From Spirodela intermedia (lineage: Eukaryota; Streptophyta; Magnoliopsida; Alismatales; Araceae), in the NCBI GenBank assembly GCA_902729315.2, contig LR746274.1, positions 8,647,940 through 8,711,939 of the forward strand: DNA of 64,000 bases. Reading direction: 5' to 3'. The notes beneath the pieces were generated by a model. That model was not told the DNA's origin and ran no database searches. It worked only from the letters and a program-made list of their open reading frames with translations. The position numbers and the translations under genes are program-made. Below are positions 29,014-39,800 of this stretch, in pieces (the stretch's first letter is position 1; each line of letters begins with the position of its first letter).

Positions 29014-31437
29014 CTACTGAGAGGCAGCCCTTCTTGGAGACATATTGTACACTAGACTGGTAGTGGTCACAATCACAACGATTTGCAGAAGAATACCTGT
29101 TCCACAATTAGTAATAAGGTTGAACCATTAAACACATCTATATATATACAAACCATATGCTCTACTAGTACGTTTTGGCTTAGAAATATGAAAATAATTA
29201 GAAAAATGTAAATCTAAGACCAACTTCCTACTCACCAATGGCAGCACAGCTGATATCAACCCAGTCATGAATTTTTATGGCCGATACACTCCAATCTTGG
29301 ATAACCTGGGAGATAGGAGTGTGAAATTAGTAAAATCCAAAATTTTAAAATTTAAAATTTAAAATGATCACATTTGTAGATATTTTCACACTCCTCCAAA
29401 CTTTTATCCATAAAACTTAGAAAGGTACTAAAATTGATTAAGTGTACAGAATAGATAAGAACATAGATCAGTGACCTCAAAATGATTACAAGACATGGGC
29501 CAGGCACAGCAGCATTTCCTGTGAAGGCTTATCTTGGGTTAAGGGCGAAGGAAAACACAGAAAAAAGCATGGGCATAAGCAAGTGATGAAGCCCGGCCTG
29601 CGGCCCACTGACAGTTCCTACAAAACAAAGGCCTTGACTCGGGTTGGGCCAGAAGAAAAACCATGGAAAGAGCTTCCTTCGTATGGAAATTGATGGGAGA
29701 GGTTATTCCCACGATAATATCTTGATTATGAGGTGAGGATAGAGGCATAGATTCTGTTCCTGCAGAGAATCCAGGTTCTCTAGTTCCTGTGGAAGAACCA
29801 GCTTGGTAAAACAACCTACAATGTGATGATGAAGATGAATTGAGGAGGTTCATTAATGATTCCCAAGAAGGTGAAGACTTTCAGAGAGGTTAATAAATGA
29901 AATAGGAGGCTGGGTCTTTGCTGATTTGCTGGTCCAAGGGCAGCCAGGCTCTGCCCTCACCTGTCACATCGACGCCCCAGTCTAGGATTATTCAGAGTGA
30001 ATTTAAGAAAATCCTTTGGTTCGCCTGGATTCTGATTATGATAAGCAAGGGGCTATATTCCATGGGGAAATTTTTAAATACCTATTTTGATTGATGAACA
30101 AACAATGGTGCATTAACAACAGAAGCACTAGATTTTTGCCTAAAACGATAAAAGAGCATAAGGAACAAAATGGCTTTGCCAGAAAATCCTTGATTACCTG
30201 AAGAAAGAAATCACTCCGTATCACACATGCCACTGAGAGTGCTGTCGCCATGGATGATACAGTTGAGTAGAGCCTCAAAAGAGTCACTTGACTGCGATGA
30301 CGGCCTACCAAAGTTTTAAGGTTGGATTATATAAAACCACCATCAACAGAAGTGTCCAATTCTAGGAGGGCAAATGGGTTTGTAGACAGAACCTAATTCT
30401 CCAATCAGAAGGGAGATGAAGCCGATTACAATGGACAGTATGGTTAAGCTGTCAGGGCCCATTTTCTGTGACTTAAACAGAAACAGCCATCCTACTCCTA
30501 AAACTTGATAGATAGCCTGCCACCAAACAGTTTCTCAGAAAAAAAATCAACAAGAAGAGGTACAGGAACACGAAATAGAATGGATACAAAATAGGCCATT
30601 TTAATGCATAGTTGACAGTGCCTCTTCTGAGTTTAATAGCATTAGGTTGTTATAAATGTGCCTTTTTCTCTTCTAGGTTTAGTATAGTAAAGGAATCATT
30701 CCCTCTTCCATGAACAATATCAATGGGCTGTCAGGATCAATGACAGTCAATTAATCTCCTTCTCTTCTCACGCATACCCTTTGGCATCTTCTTCCTTTTT
30801 CCTTCTCCTACATGTGAGCAAATGTATCCAACGCTTGTTACATTTCCATCAGCTACTGCTATAAATCATAATCACAGAGCTGACAGCCCCTCAGATGTCT
30901 TCATCTACATTATAGGATGCTACCATTCACCAGCAGACACTTACAGCCCTCCGATACTTAGATGAAGGGGAGGAAGAATATGTCATGAGAGATTAGCAAG
31001 ATGGAAATATTCTATATTAAATGCAAAATCGTTGTTGGCAGCCAACGACTCCTAACTTGATTTATATTATGAATGGGTCAAGTAAAAAACCCCAATTCAG
31101 CAAACGCCCCTTTACACTAAGCTTCTTTTGAAGCCTCTTTTCTGAACTCATAAACTCAGATGATTCCATCTTAGTTTACCTGGGCAACCAGCAATTTGGA
31201 CAGGCGAGACTTGCCTTCAGCCACTTTCAAATATCCTAGACAGAGAAAAAAACGACAATTAGTTCATTCAAAAAGGCATAAGAGGTATAAACGAGTAAGG
31301 TGTAAAACTTGAAGCTATGTTAATCTTTTCAAATAATTCCACTGATTTTTCTCACTTGGGTCAATAACCATGCGGTAGGAGAAATCAGATCCATCAGTTC
31401 CGGAAGGACGACCTGCTGTGGATTTCCTTAATGACAT
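29014..31437 (-). CDS. Jagunal-like ER membrane protein, four predicted membrane segments
   Basis: Six coding exons on the minus strand: 31437-31356, 31235-31180, 30516-30393, 30304-30198, 29305-29236, 29096-29014, giving 173 aa with every phase matching. A leader exon (about 32860-32592) and an acceptor at 31461 show that the first intron lies in the 5'UTR. The N-terminus MSLRKSTAGRPSGTDGSDFS then YRMV resembles the GTDGSDF-x2-R-x2-V start of animal Jagunal (JAGN1), an ER membrane protein needed for ER organisation and vesicle traffic. Hydrophobic stretches follow: LLVAQAIYQVLGVGWLFLF, ILSIVIGFISLLIGEL, VSSMATALSVACVI and IGILLQIVVIVTTTSLVYN. The C-terminus is NMSPRRAASQ. The Jagunal assignment is my inference from length, topology and the N-terminal motif. 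Plant members are usually listed as uncharacterised. Confidence 0.75.
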
Positions 31438-31460
31438 CTCTCAGTTTCTCTATAATTTTC

Positions 31461-32860
31461 CCTGAAAGAAGATCAATTTTTCCATCAGACTGAAAGAAAT
31501 ACAACAAAAAATACTGAGAAAATGGATCTGGGAAGAACCAAAAGAATTTAATTAAAAAAACCAAATCTCTTTCTGATTGATTGTCATAATAACTGATGTA
31601 AGATAAGAAGATGCCTAGCTGTGAGCAAATAGAGATTCTTCATGAACAATGAACTCAATGAACTTCGTAGACCTCTTTCACATACAACAACTCTGGCTTT
31701 CTTTCTTACATAACCGGCGATGCTCATTGATTTATCATTGGGTTCACAAATGAAATTCACAACTTCAATGAAGAAAGGAAATTAAAACAAAAATCTTGGC
31801 GGGATGAGAAGGTCATTCCACATGGAAGGTCGGTCTGGAAGGGATACCAATAGAAATTATTGAGTACGTCCACTGGATAGGGGAAACCAGGTAAATGAGA
31901 AGAAACCTCCTCTGTGCTCTCGGATATATAATCTCATCAAGCTGGAGCAGTAAGATCGAGAAAACTCACCCTCTGTAGAGAAGCATGAGAGAAAATCACC
32001 TAAAAAAAAGACACTCGACATCAATGAGGGTGTTCAAAAAATTCATATTGATAGGTACCTACGTCTGCACATCTAGGCTCTGATCTCATAAAAAAATAAT
32101 ATATATATGCTAAATTCACCGGGTGGTTTGACTAAATGTGGACACAGACAACAGGCCCATATAGAAGACAACATTATGAGAGGGTGTGCGAAACGAATCT
32201 ATCCAACTGAGCCCCATACAGAGAATTACGCGGCAAAAAATCCTAAATTTCCATGAAAATGAGCCTCTAATATATATCAAAACATAAAACGCACGTATAA
32301 TGGAGGAAAATTTGGAGCTTCTGATAAAAGTGAATTAAGTATTGTATTTATAGCTTCTGGCAATTTCGCACCCTCAACACCGTTCCCAATGCGGACACAT
32401 GCCGCAACTAAAGGAAACAGGGCAGAAAATAATACAAATAGCATGGAAGCCGGTGAAATTCACAGGAAGATTACTAGGTACCAATGAATACGTGAAAACC
32501 GGTAGAATTCAAGGAAGATTATCACGATTAAGCACCAATGAACACCTATTCATCTCAGTTTTCTAGATCTTCGAACAATGGACTGCTTTACCTCAAGTAT
32601 GAACACTCCGGTCGCTGAGGACGCGGAGAATTGATCGACGGCGTAGAAGCAAGCGGATCGAGAGGGGCGTGAATATTGGTATCTTCGAGCACGACGAAAT
32701 CCGGGTAGCTGAGGATTGCGGAACTATCACACCGACCGGAGGAAGAATGGTTGCCGCCAAGGCGGCGGCGGTGGAGAGAAATTTGGGGGCAGGTGGTGGC
32801 GGAACGGCGGCGGTGGCCGCCGGAGTAGAGCCGAGCGATATAACGTCTATCTCCTGGGTT
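31461..32860 (-). other. 5'UTR exon and leader intron of the Jagunal-like gene
   Basis: A GC-rich block with no suitable ATG ends in a donor CTTGAG|GTAAAG at 32592 (minus strand). The matching acceptor TTCTTTCAG lies just before 31461. Its frame stays open for about 99 codons because stops are rare in GC-rich sequence, but it has no family resemblance and I treat it as leader. The 5' edge of the transcript is not fixed. Confidence 0.5.
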
Positions 32861-32865
32861 AGGGC

Positions 32866-33170
32866 CGTTCCTCAACTCGGGCCTCATTCAATCTGAAATT
32901 AAGTAAGGCCCGTTCCTCGACTAAGGCCTCATTCACGGTGAACCTAAATTCAGCCCAAAACATTCGGCGCGGGCCTGGCCCGTTCCGCGACTCCGAGCGC
33001 ATTATCCCTGAAGTTAAACTAGCCCCGAAACATTCAGTGCGGGGCTTAGCCCATTCCTCGACTCGGGACTCAGTAGCGCTGAAATCCAACTAGGCCCGAA
33101 ACATTCCGCGCGGGCCTGGCCCGTTCCTCGACTCGGGCCTTGGGCCACGGGGTCTGCCCGAAATCCGTTG
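32866..33170 (+). repeat. Tandem repeat of about 70 bases, GC-rich, around GTTCCTCGACTCGGGCCT
   Basis: Five units begin near 32868, 32912, 32983, 33053 and 33121. Each starts with a form of GTTCCTCGACTCGGGCCTCA, and three or four continue with CCCGAAACATTC and GCGCGGGCCTGGCCC. The first unit is shortened and the last is incomplete. It lies just upstream of the leader exon of the minus-strand Jagunal-like gene, at or next to its promoter. Confidence 0.85.
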
Positions 33171-33384
33171 GCGCATATTGCTCAGGACCTTTTAAAAAGT
33201 TTAATTATTTAATTTCATAATTTCAGATTATTAATGCTCTTATGTGAGTGAGTAACATATTTAAAGTAATTTTTTTATCCCAATAATTAAGAAATCCCCA
33301 CCTTCTGTCCCCACTTTCTTCCACTAGACAGACGGGCTTGCGTTTGGGCTTGGGCTTTCTGTTGGGTCATCTTACCTCTCTGGC

Positions 33385-33650
33385 TACCACCCAAATAATG
33401 GGTCAACAGTTACCCATTAGAAAAGCTCAAATTATGGGCTCCTAACTATTTGACTCTTATGAAGGGAAGGCCCATGGGACCTGGTACGTACACTAATTTA
33501 GGGAGAGAGTAAGAGAGAGAAAGCGAGGCAGGAATGGGCCAATATTTACCCATTAGAAGAACTCAAATAATGGGCTCCTAACTACTGGACTCTTATGAAG
33601 GGAAGGCCCATGGGGCCTTGCACGCACACTAATTTAGAGAGAGAGAGGAG
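33385..33650 (+). repeat. Direct repeat of about 110 bases (two copies)
   Basis: The segment with TACCCATTAGAAAAGCTCAA, ATGGGCTCCTAACTA and CTTATGAAGGGAAGGCCCAT (about 33400-33510) recurs at about 33545-33645 with about 90 percent identity by eye. Each copy ends in ACACTAATTTAG and a GA tract. The second GA tract (33632-33692) is the longer. Confidence 0.8.
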
Positions 33651-34049
33651 AGAGAGAGGAGAGAGAGAGGAGAGAGAGAGGAGAGAGAGAGTATTGTAAC
33701 TAACTAAGACAGAAAAAGGAAAAATTGGCATTGGTATTTCATCAACAATTCACACCATAATTATTCATGCAACAACCCAATATACGTCTTCAATAGATTT
33801 TCACAGGTGGGACTATAGGTTTAGTGTTTATTAGAACATGAAACTAATTATTATCCTATCATATACCTAGAGCTTAAAGGCTCAAGCTTTAAGCTCCCTA
33901 AACAAGTGGGGCTATGATTTGAACAAATTTCTACTATCTCTCTAATATATTCATCATATATATATATATATTTCTTGACCCAGTTTACAAAATCACGTAA
34001 GAACCGAAGATCTTGAACATGAGCAAATCAAATCATCCAAGACCCTCAA

Positions 34050-34570
34050 CCTCCTACATGGCACCACAAAAGCATATGAATTACCATAAATAGCTCTCTT
34101 CTAGCAAGGAGTAGTGAGCATTTTTTCCATGATATCTAGGAGTTGTATAAGAGAGAAGAACACATTTGATCAATGAACCATTTTCCACCCTGAATCTTCT
34201 CAGAACCAAAGATAATGAATTTTGAAGAAATTATTCAAGAGTTTCCAAAGAGCCCTGAAATCAGGTAGCCCATTTCTACCATTGCTTCTGCTGAAACCTA
34301 TGAGTTGCCATAATTAGCTCCCTAAACATGAACAATGGAGATAGCGAGGAACAGTAAGAAGCCCTGCTGCAGCATCTATGCTTCATATCTGAAGATATTT
34401 TTGTGGTGACCAACCAATTCCACACAAAAACTTGGAAGAAATTATCCGAGAGTTTCAAAGGAGACAGCATCAAAGACTCAACTTACCACAGGAACCCTAT
34501 CAACTTTCCATAATTATCTCTCTAAAGCACGAGCAGCGGCAACAGGAAGCAGAGAAGAGAAGTCTGATCA
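34050..34570 (+). repeat. Diverged repeat of about 150-240 bases next to the plastid-protein gene
   Basis: The words GAAGAAATTATTCAAGAGTT (near 34222) and GAAGAAATTATCCGAGAGTT (near 34434) head two related stretches that go on to a CCTATGAGTTGCCATAATTA-type segment and AGTAAGAAGCCCTGCTGCAG / AAGTCTGATCACAGCCTC. A third weaker copy of the middle part lies near 34070-34120. It lies just beyond the stop codon of the minus-strand gene, so the nearest copy may be in its 3'UTR. Confidence 0.55.
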
Positions 34571-34581
34571 CAGCCTCTGCG

Positions 34582-35648
34582 TTAGCTTTCAACAGCCACC
34601 AGACGGGCCAGCTGCCTGGGTTTGTGCCAGGTTGTTGATGTAGTGAGGATAGTGCGTTCCAGCCAGTCCTTCCTCAGAGTCTTCTTCCGAGTGATCCTCT
34701 TGTAGAACCTTCCCCAAACAAACATGGCCCGTCTCAGCCGCACGCTCTGCTTCGCTCCAAAGAGATACTTGATGTAGTCCTTGGCAAGCCGGGCCATCTC
34801 CTCACCTCGAATCATGTAGATATACTGAAGAAAAAGACATTAAGATGATATTAAAAACCAGGGAAAGTGATGATCTTCATATGTTCAGACAGGAAGCAGA
34901 CCATCAAAACCCAGTAAAAGATAAAGAAACAGAGAGAGAATTGGAAGATCAGTAAAAAAAATGAAGGAGATATTCAGCCAAATCATAGATAGAAGTGTGA
35001 ATAATGATAGATTTTTTTTTTTGATTAGAGGAAAAAATTACCACAAATATGAAGCCAACAGTTGCCAAAACCACTTGAACGAATTCATCAAGTATTGCAG
35101 CAAAGTCTTCTTCCTCTGAGTCGCCTGAACCATCTCCACCATCGCCACCACCTGGAGGGCTTCCAAAGCCTCCACCGCCGTACTCTTGTTCTTTCATCTG
35201 CTCCCTCAATATGTCCTGTAATGAGGTCTCCTTCTTTAGGTCTCCCATGGCTTTCTCCAGGGCTTTCCATGCTGATCCCTATACAGAAAATCAGAACCAA
35301 ATTAAGTAATAATCAATGCCGCAGAGTTCTTGGTTTCCCAATTTATCTTCCTCAGTCGCTTCCAAACTCGGAGAGATGCCAAGCAACAGGAAAACTAGCC
35401 ACACATACCTCATTATCTTCCTCGGATTTTCCCTTGCCACCAAACAGGCAAAGAGGAGATCTGTGGTGCTTTGGTGAGCTATGAACCAACCTCGGCAGCC
35501 CATTCCTAGATTGGAATGCGTGAAGAGGACGAGCATATGAAGATGAAGCACGAAGATATGATGGTTGTGATGAAGAACACAAGAATGGGGCCGCAGAACC
35601 AGTCCAACAGGGACTGACTTGAACGCAGCTCATCCTTAGAGAACACAT
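34582..35648 (-). CDS. Plastid-targeted single-span membrane protein of unknown function
   Basis: Three exons on the minus strand: 35648-35409, 35278-35042, 34824-34582, giving 239 aa, all joined in phase 0. The first 60 residues are rich in Ser, Arg and Pro with few acidic residues, as in chloroplast transit peptides. The middle has a flexible Gly-rich acidic linker (GGGGFGSPPGGGDGGDGSGD). One membrane segment follows (FVQVVLATVGFIFVYIYMI), then a basic tail starting GEEMARLAKDYIKYLFG. The gene resembles conserved uncharacterised chloroplast-membrane proteins of plants, and I cannot name a function. A second in-frame ATG at 35633 is an equally plausible start. The gene shares a 1.2-kb upstream region with DDRGK1 on the opposite strand. 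Confidence 0.75.
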
Positions 35649-35649
35649 C

Positions 35650-36282
35650 AACTCTCGAAGTCTTCAAACAACAACGAACACAACCCTGCGCACTGAAACA
35701 AGCGATAGATAAGTAAATCAAGCCGACTTCGAATAATGCAGCAGTGGATGAGGGCTATTTTTTTTTGAATAAATCACGCATCCGGTTCAACTGATGTGAG
35801 CATCTTTGGTCCGATTTCCATGCCCACTCAGTATCGAAGATGAATGAAACCCGTGGGAAGTTATTTGTTCCTCGATTCCATGTTTATTAAATCAACAAAG
35901 TAAAGAGATTGAGAAAGCAATGCTCAAGCTCCCACTACTCGGCTATGCAGCGGTCACGACCGACGGACACGGTGAAGAAAACAGGTCATCAGTGGAAGAT
36001 TGTAAGGTTATACGGTCGGACGCTTGGTAATCGCACCGCTGCCCCGAGGAAATGAGAGACAGATGAAAGAAAAATGGATCAAAATTAAGAAAAAAAACCA
36101 CGCGATGCAGGAGAGAAGCGAGAGCGAGCGAGAGAGAGAGAGAGAGAGGAGCATACCATATAAGACAGATGAAAAAATTCCCATCAGAGGAAATGCTGGT
36201 GAAGGACAGGCGGAGGAGGGAGATGCTCCCCCGGCCGTCGTCCGAGGAGGCGAGAACTGGCACAAGAGAGACAGAGGGCGAT

Positions 36283-36313
<31 letters not shown>

Positions 36314-36820
36314 TCGAAGGTCTATCCGAGAGCACCCCTCTATCCCCTTCCCTGCCTGAACTCCTCAGGTCACGTGCTGGTACGTGATGAGTGCAATCGG
36401 CGGATCCCAACCCCGATTTGACGATCCGGGTCCGATTCCAAGCGGGTCGGATCGAGCCCTCTTCGGTCAACGACAGCGAAAAGGATACAACTAAAATTTT
36501 ATAAAGGATATAAGTGTATATGTACTTAAAATTGTCCCCTAAGAGGTGACGAATATTTATTAGATATCCTCATATATTTTACAACTTTTCTCTATACCTA
36601 AGAAGACGTCAGTTAGATTTAGCGAATAAATGGTACCCGTGAAGATATAGTACTTGTGTAATTCATTTCGTTAAATAAAAGTATAAATGTAATAATGTTT
36701 ATACAGAGGCCTTGAAGTAAAATAAGTTTTTAAATGTAGAGGAGTACAAAAGTTTTTGCTCTTCTTTTGCTCCCTTCCGGTGGCTTCGTCGCAGGTCTTC
36801 GAAGCGAGCGAGGGGGAGAG
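35650..36820. promoter_or_regulatory. Shared upstream region of the plastid-protein gene and DDRGK1
   Basis: A divergent intergenic region of about 1.17 kb. It holds two GA runs (about 36128-36149 and 36284-36309) and a CACGTG G-box at 36371-36376 followed by TACGTGATGA. No coding region was supported. Open frames through the GA runs are repeat artefacts. Confidence 0.5.
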
Positions 36821-39800
36821 ATGGAGGAGATCTTGGCCGCCATCGTCTGCATGCTTCTCGTGTTTGGCCTCATCCCGTTGTTGTGGTGGAAGCGACGCCA
36901 AGTTCCCAGGTCTGGTGACGGGGAGGAGGAAGATGCGGCGCCTCTGGTGAAACCCCGTGCTCTCCTAATTTTCATCTTGCCGAGATGTCTGAATTAAATT
37001 TTCGGAGTCGTGGTTAGTCTTAGGTCGTTTAATTTTTTCGGTTACGTTATTTTTATGTGAATTTTGGGCAGAGTTTTTTTTGGCAGTATAACCAGAAAAC
37101 ATTAAAATAAGTAATCTCAAAGCTCAAATTATCTTTGAATAAATTTCTGTGAAGGAATGATGAATGAAAGTACAACAGAACACCTCAATTGGTATCAAAA
37201 GGATATAAATCGTTTTTAATGAGTTTTAATTCGCCCGTGGGTTTCGGGCATCTATGAAACTGAGAAATATCGAGTTGCTTTTCCTCATGATGTGCTTCTG
37301 AGTTGTAAGATCCCCTTACTTACTGGCACGTATTGATTTTTTTTGGGTAGCTTTTGCATTTTAGTCGTTGCTTCAGTGAATTTCAAAGAAGCCGCGGCAT
37401 CAAGTCACTCGGGATCAATGGTCAGGATGGTATGTAGAGGATGAGAGAGTCTAGTATGGAAAGTAGTGTATTATTATTTTTCTTGAATGAAGAGAACACA
37501 GAGAGTATGATTTTGTTTTCCCGAAATTTTCATGTTTTCCCCTTCGTAGAAGATTTGGGAAGGCATACTTATCACGTTTTTCATATTACCCTTTCTATTC
37601 CCAATAGTTAAAATATGTCTTTCTCTGTTGAATTTTACTCCATGAGAGTGCCAATTTAACTTGCAACATTCAATTTAGAACTGCTCATGGAATTTGACTA
37701 CAATTTATTGGATGAAGTTTCTTTGTTCAAACTATTAATTTGTTTCACAGTAAACATAAAGTTTGATTTTTTGTGTAATTCAAGTTTTTTCTGGTGAATC
37801 TTCTATTTTGGGGAATGGGAATAGTGTCAACATTTATGAAAACTGGCCTCGTCACTTTCTCCTGTTTTTCACCTAGAGGGAACAAGTAGTACAGCATGCA
37901 GCAACACGTCGGATGCGACGGAGGCCAGCTGTTGGAGGTTCATCAAGTTCGGCAAGCTCATCTATTTCAGCTGTCCGGTTGCAAGGTATCTACTTTTTTT
38001 TCATGAACTTTGAGACTTGCCTTAAATTTGCGTTTTTATCTTCCTATCATATATGTGTAGTCATCTCGTGTTTGTTTTAAATATCAACTCTGTACTTGTT
38101 CTCGTTCTCTGTTCAAGAAATTAATTTGGTAAATGACATTGGAAAGCAGTAAAAGTTGCAGTCGATCAGGACTCTATCAATCTTGCAATATTGGAATTAT
38201 CCTGTTTCACCAACATTTTTCTAAACACTTTTTTGTCCTCGGCCCCAGTTTACCTTATTTAGCACCCGACCAGATATCTGGACTGTCTTTTCAGCCTGCA
38301 CTTGTTCATGTGATCTTTGGGCTGGAATCATGAGATGTGCTGCTTTCGGAACATATGGGTTAAAGTAAAAATCTGTTAGCTGACCTATTCATACAGACCA
38401 TTTTTCTTATTTCAGAATAGATTATAAAATAGACAGGACACGGGAGCAATTTTTCAAGAATGTGGTCTTTAAACATGAGAGGTTGAGTCAGATTTTGGTT
38501 CGACGTGAGTTGTCAAATTATAGCAGATTAGTGTCAATCCAAATTTGTTTCAACTTGCTCTGAGTTGAATCAAGGTTTCTGGTAATGCTGCCTTGCAAAC
38601 TTACAAGTCCATGTTGCCTCATTTGATTAACATGGTGGCTGATCAGGCGATGATTTGAGCTAGTGAATTGTCGAATTCGTTTCATATTTTCTCTCAAGAG
38701 TTGAGAGTTTGGCCTTAGTGCTTTTGAAGCTGTTCCTGACACCAGAATAAATATTCTGAGCTACATTTGCTATAGGGTCTCTGCTTACCTGTCACACGGC
38801 TGGAATATGGAAATGTTCCATGGAATGGTAGGTCATAGATGATTTGCTTCAATCAAAATAGAAAACTTTATAATGAGCAAGTACTACTTCAGACAAAAAA
38901 TAACAGCTGACTATGCCAACTGGTGGTGTTTTACTGGACCCCATGGTCCATTTATTCGTATTTTATTTTTGTGAAGCTGTTCCATTTGGTGCACACACTT
39001 TGGGTGGCTGGTGTAGGATGTATGGATCCTTTTGTCTTCGATTGTTGGGGTTCCGATCTCGAGATCGATAGGGATGGAAGCTACACGGGGTAGGTAAGCA
39101 GAGTTTGTATGAGCCGTACAAAATGGACTTGTTTTGGAAATAACTTTTTCCTTTTCCTTTGATAAGTTCATTGTGCCTCTATTTTGCAGTCCATTTCTCC
39201 TGGAGAGTCTTTTATATATTTAGAGGATTTACATTCATTGGTCCAAGGCCGGTGTGGACATCCTTGTGTTGCATTCCTTGAAATTTCCTATCACAGAGTA
39301 GAATGTCGAACGGTGGGTTTTTATTTTTTGCAATTGGAGATGCAGAGACTGCCGTTGAAAGTGATGAAGAAGATCCTGACGGAAATTACAATGTTGCACA
39401 AGCTTCTACGAAGAAGGGAAGAAAGAAACAAGAGCGAGAGGCACAGCGACAGGTATAATATACTCTTTCTTCATGTCCCTCGTAACAGTGTTTTTTCTCT
39501 CCTCAGCCTGTTAGCTTGCTGACGCCAACCATTTTCAGGCAGAGGAGGCAGCACGTGAGTCAAGAAACATAAAGCAAGATTATTACAATGAGATGAGGAG
39601 AAGAAAGGATGAGGAACGTGAAGCACAGGAACGTTTGATGGTTGGTGCATGCTTGTTATTCTCTCGTGTCTGATTCGTATTTGTTACCCAGCTTACTTTG
39701 ATATAGCATTTGATTTAATGTTTTAGGAAGAAGAAGCTCTGGCCAAGAAGATCAAAGAGGAGGAAGCCGCTGCACTTGATTTTGAGAAGTGGAAAGGAGA

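Noticed and set aside
32588..32887. 99-codon minus-strand frame at the head of the Jagunal-like gene
   Set aside because: GC-rich leader sequence. The conserved start MSLRKSTAG lies after a leader intron, and the upstream frame has no matching family.
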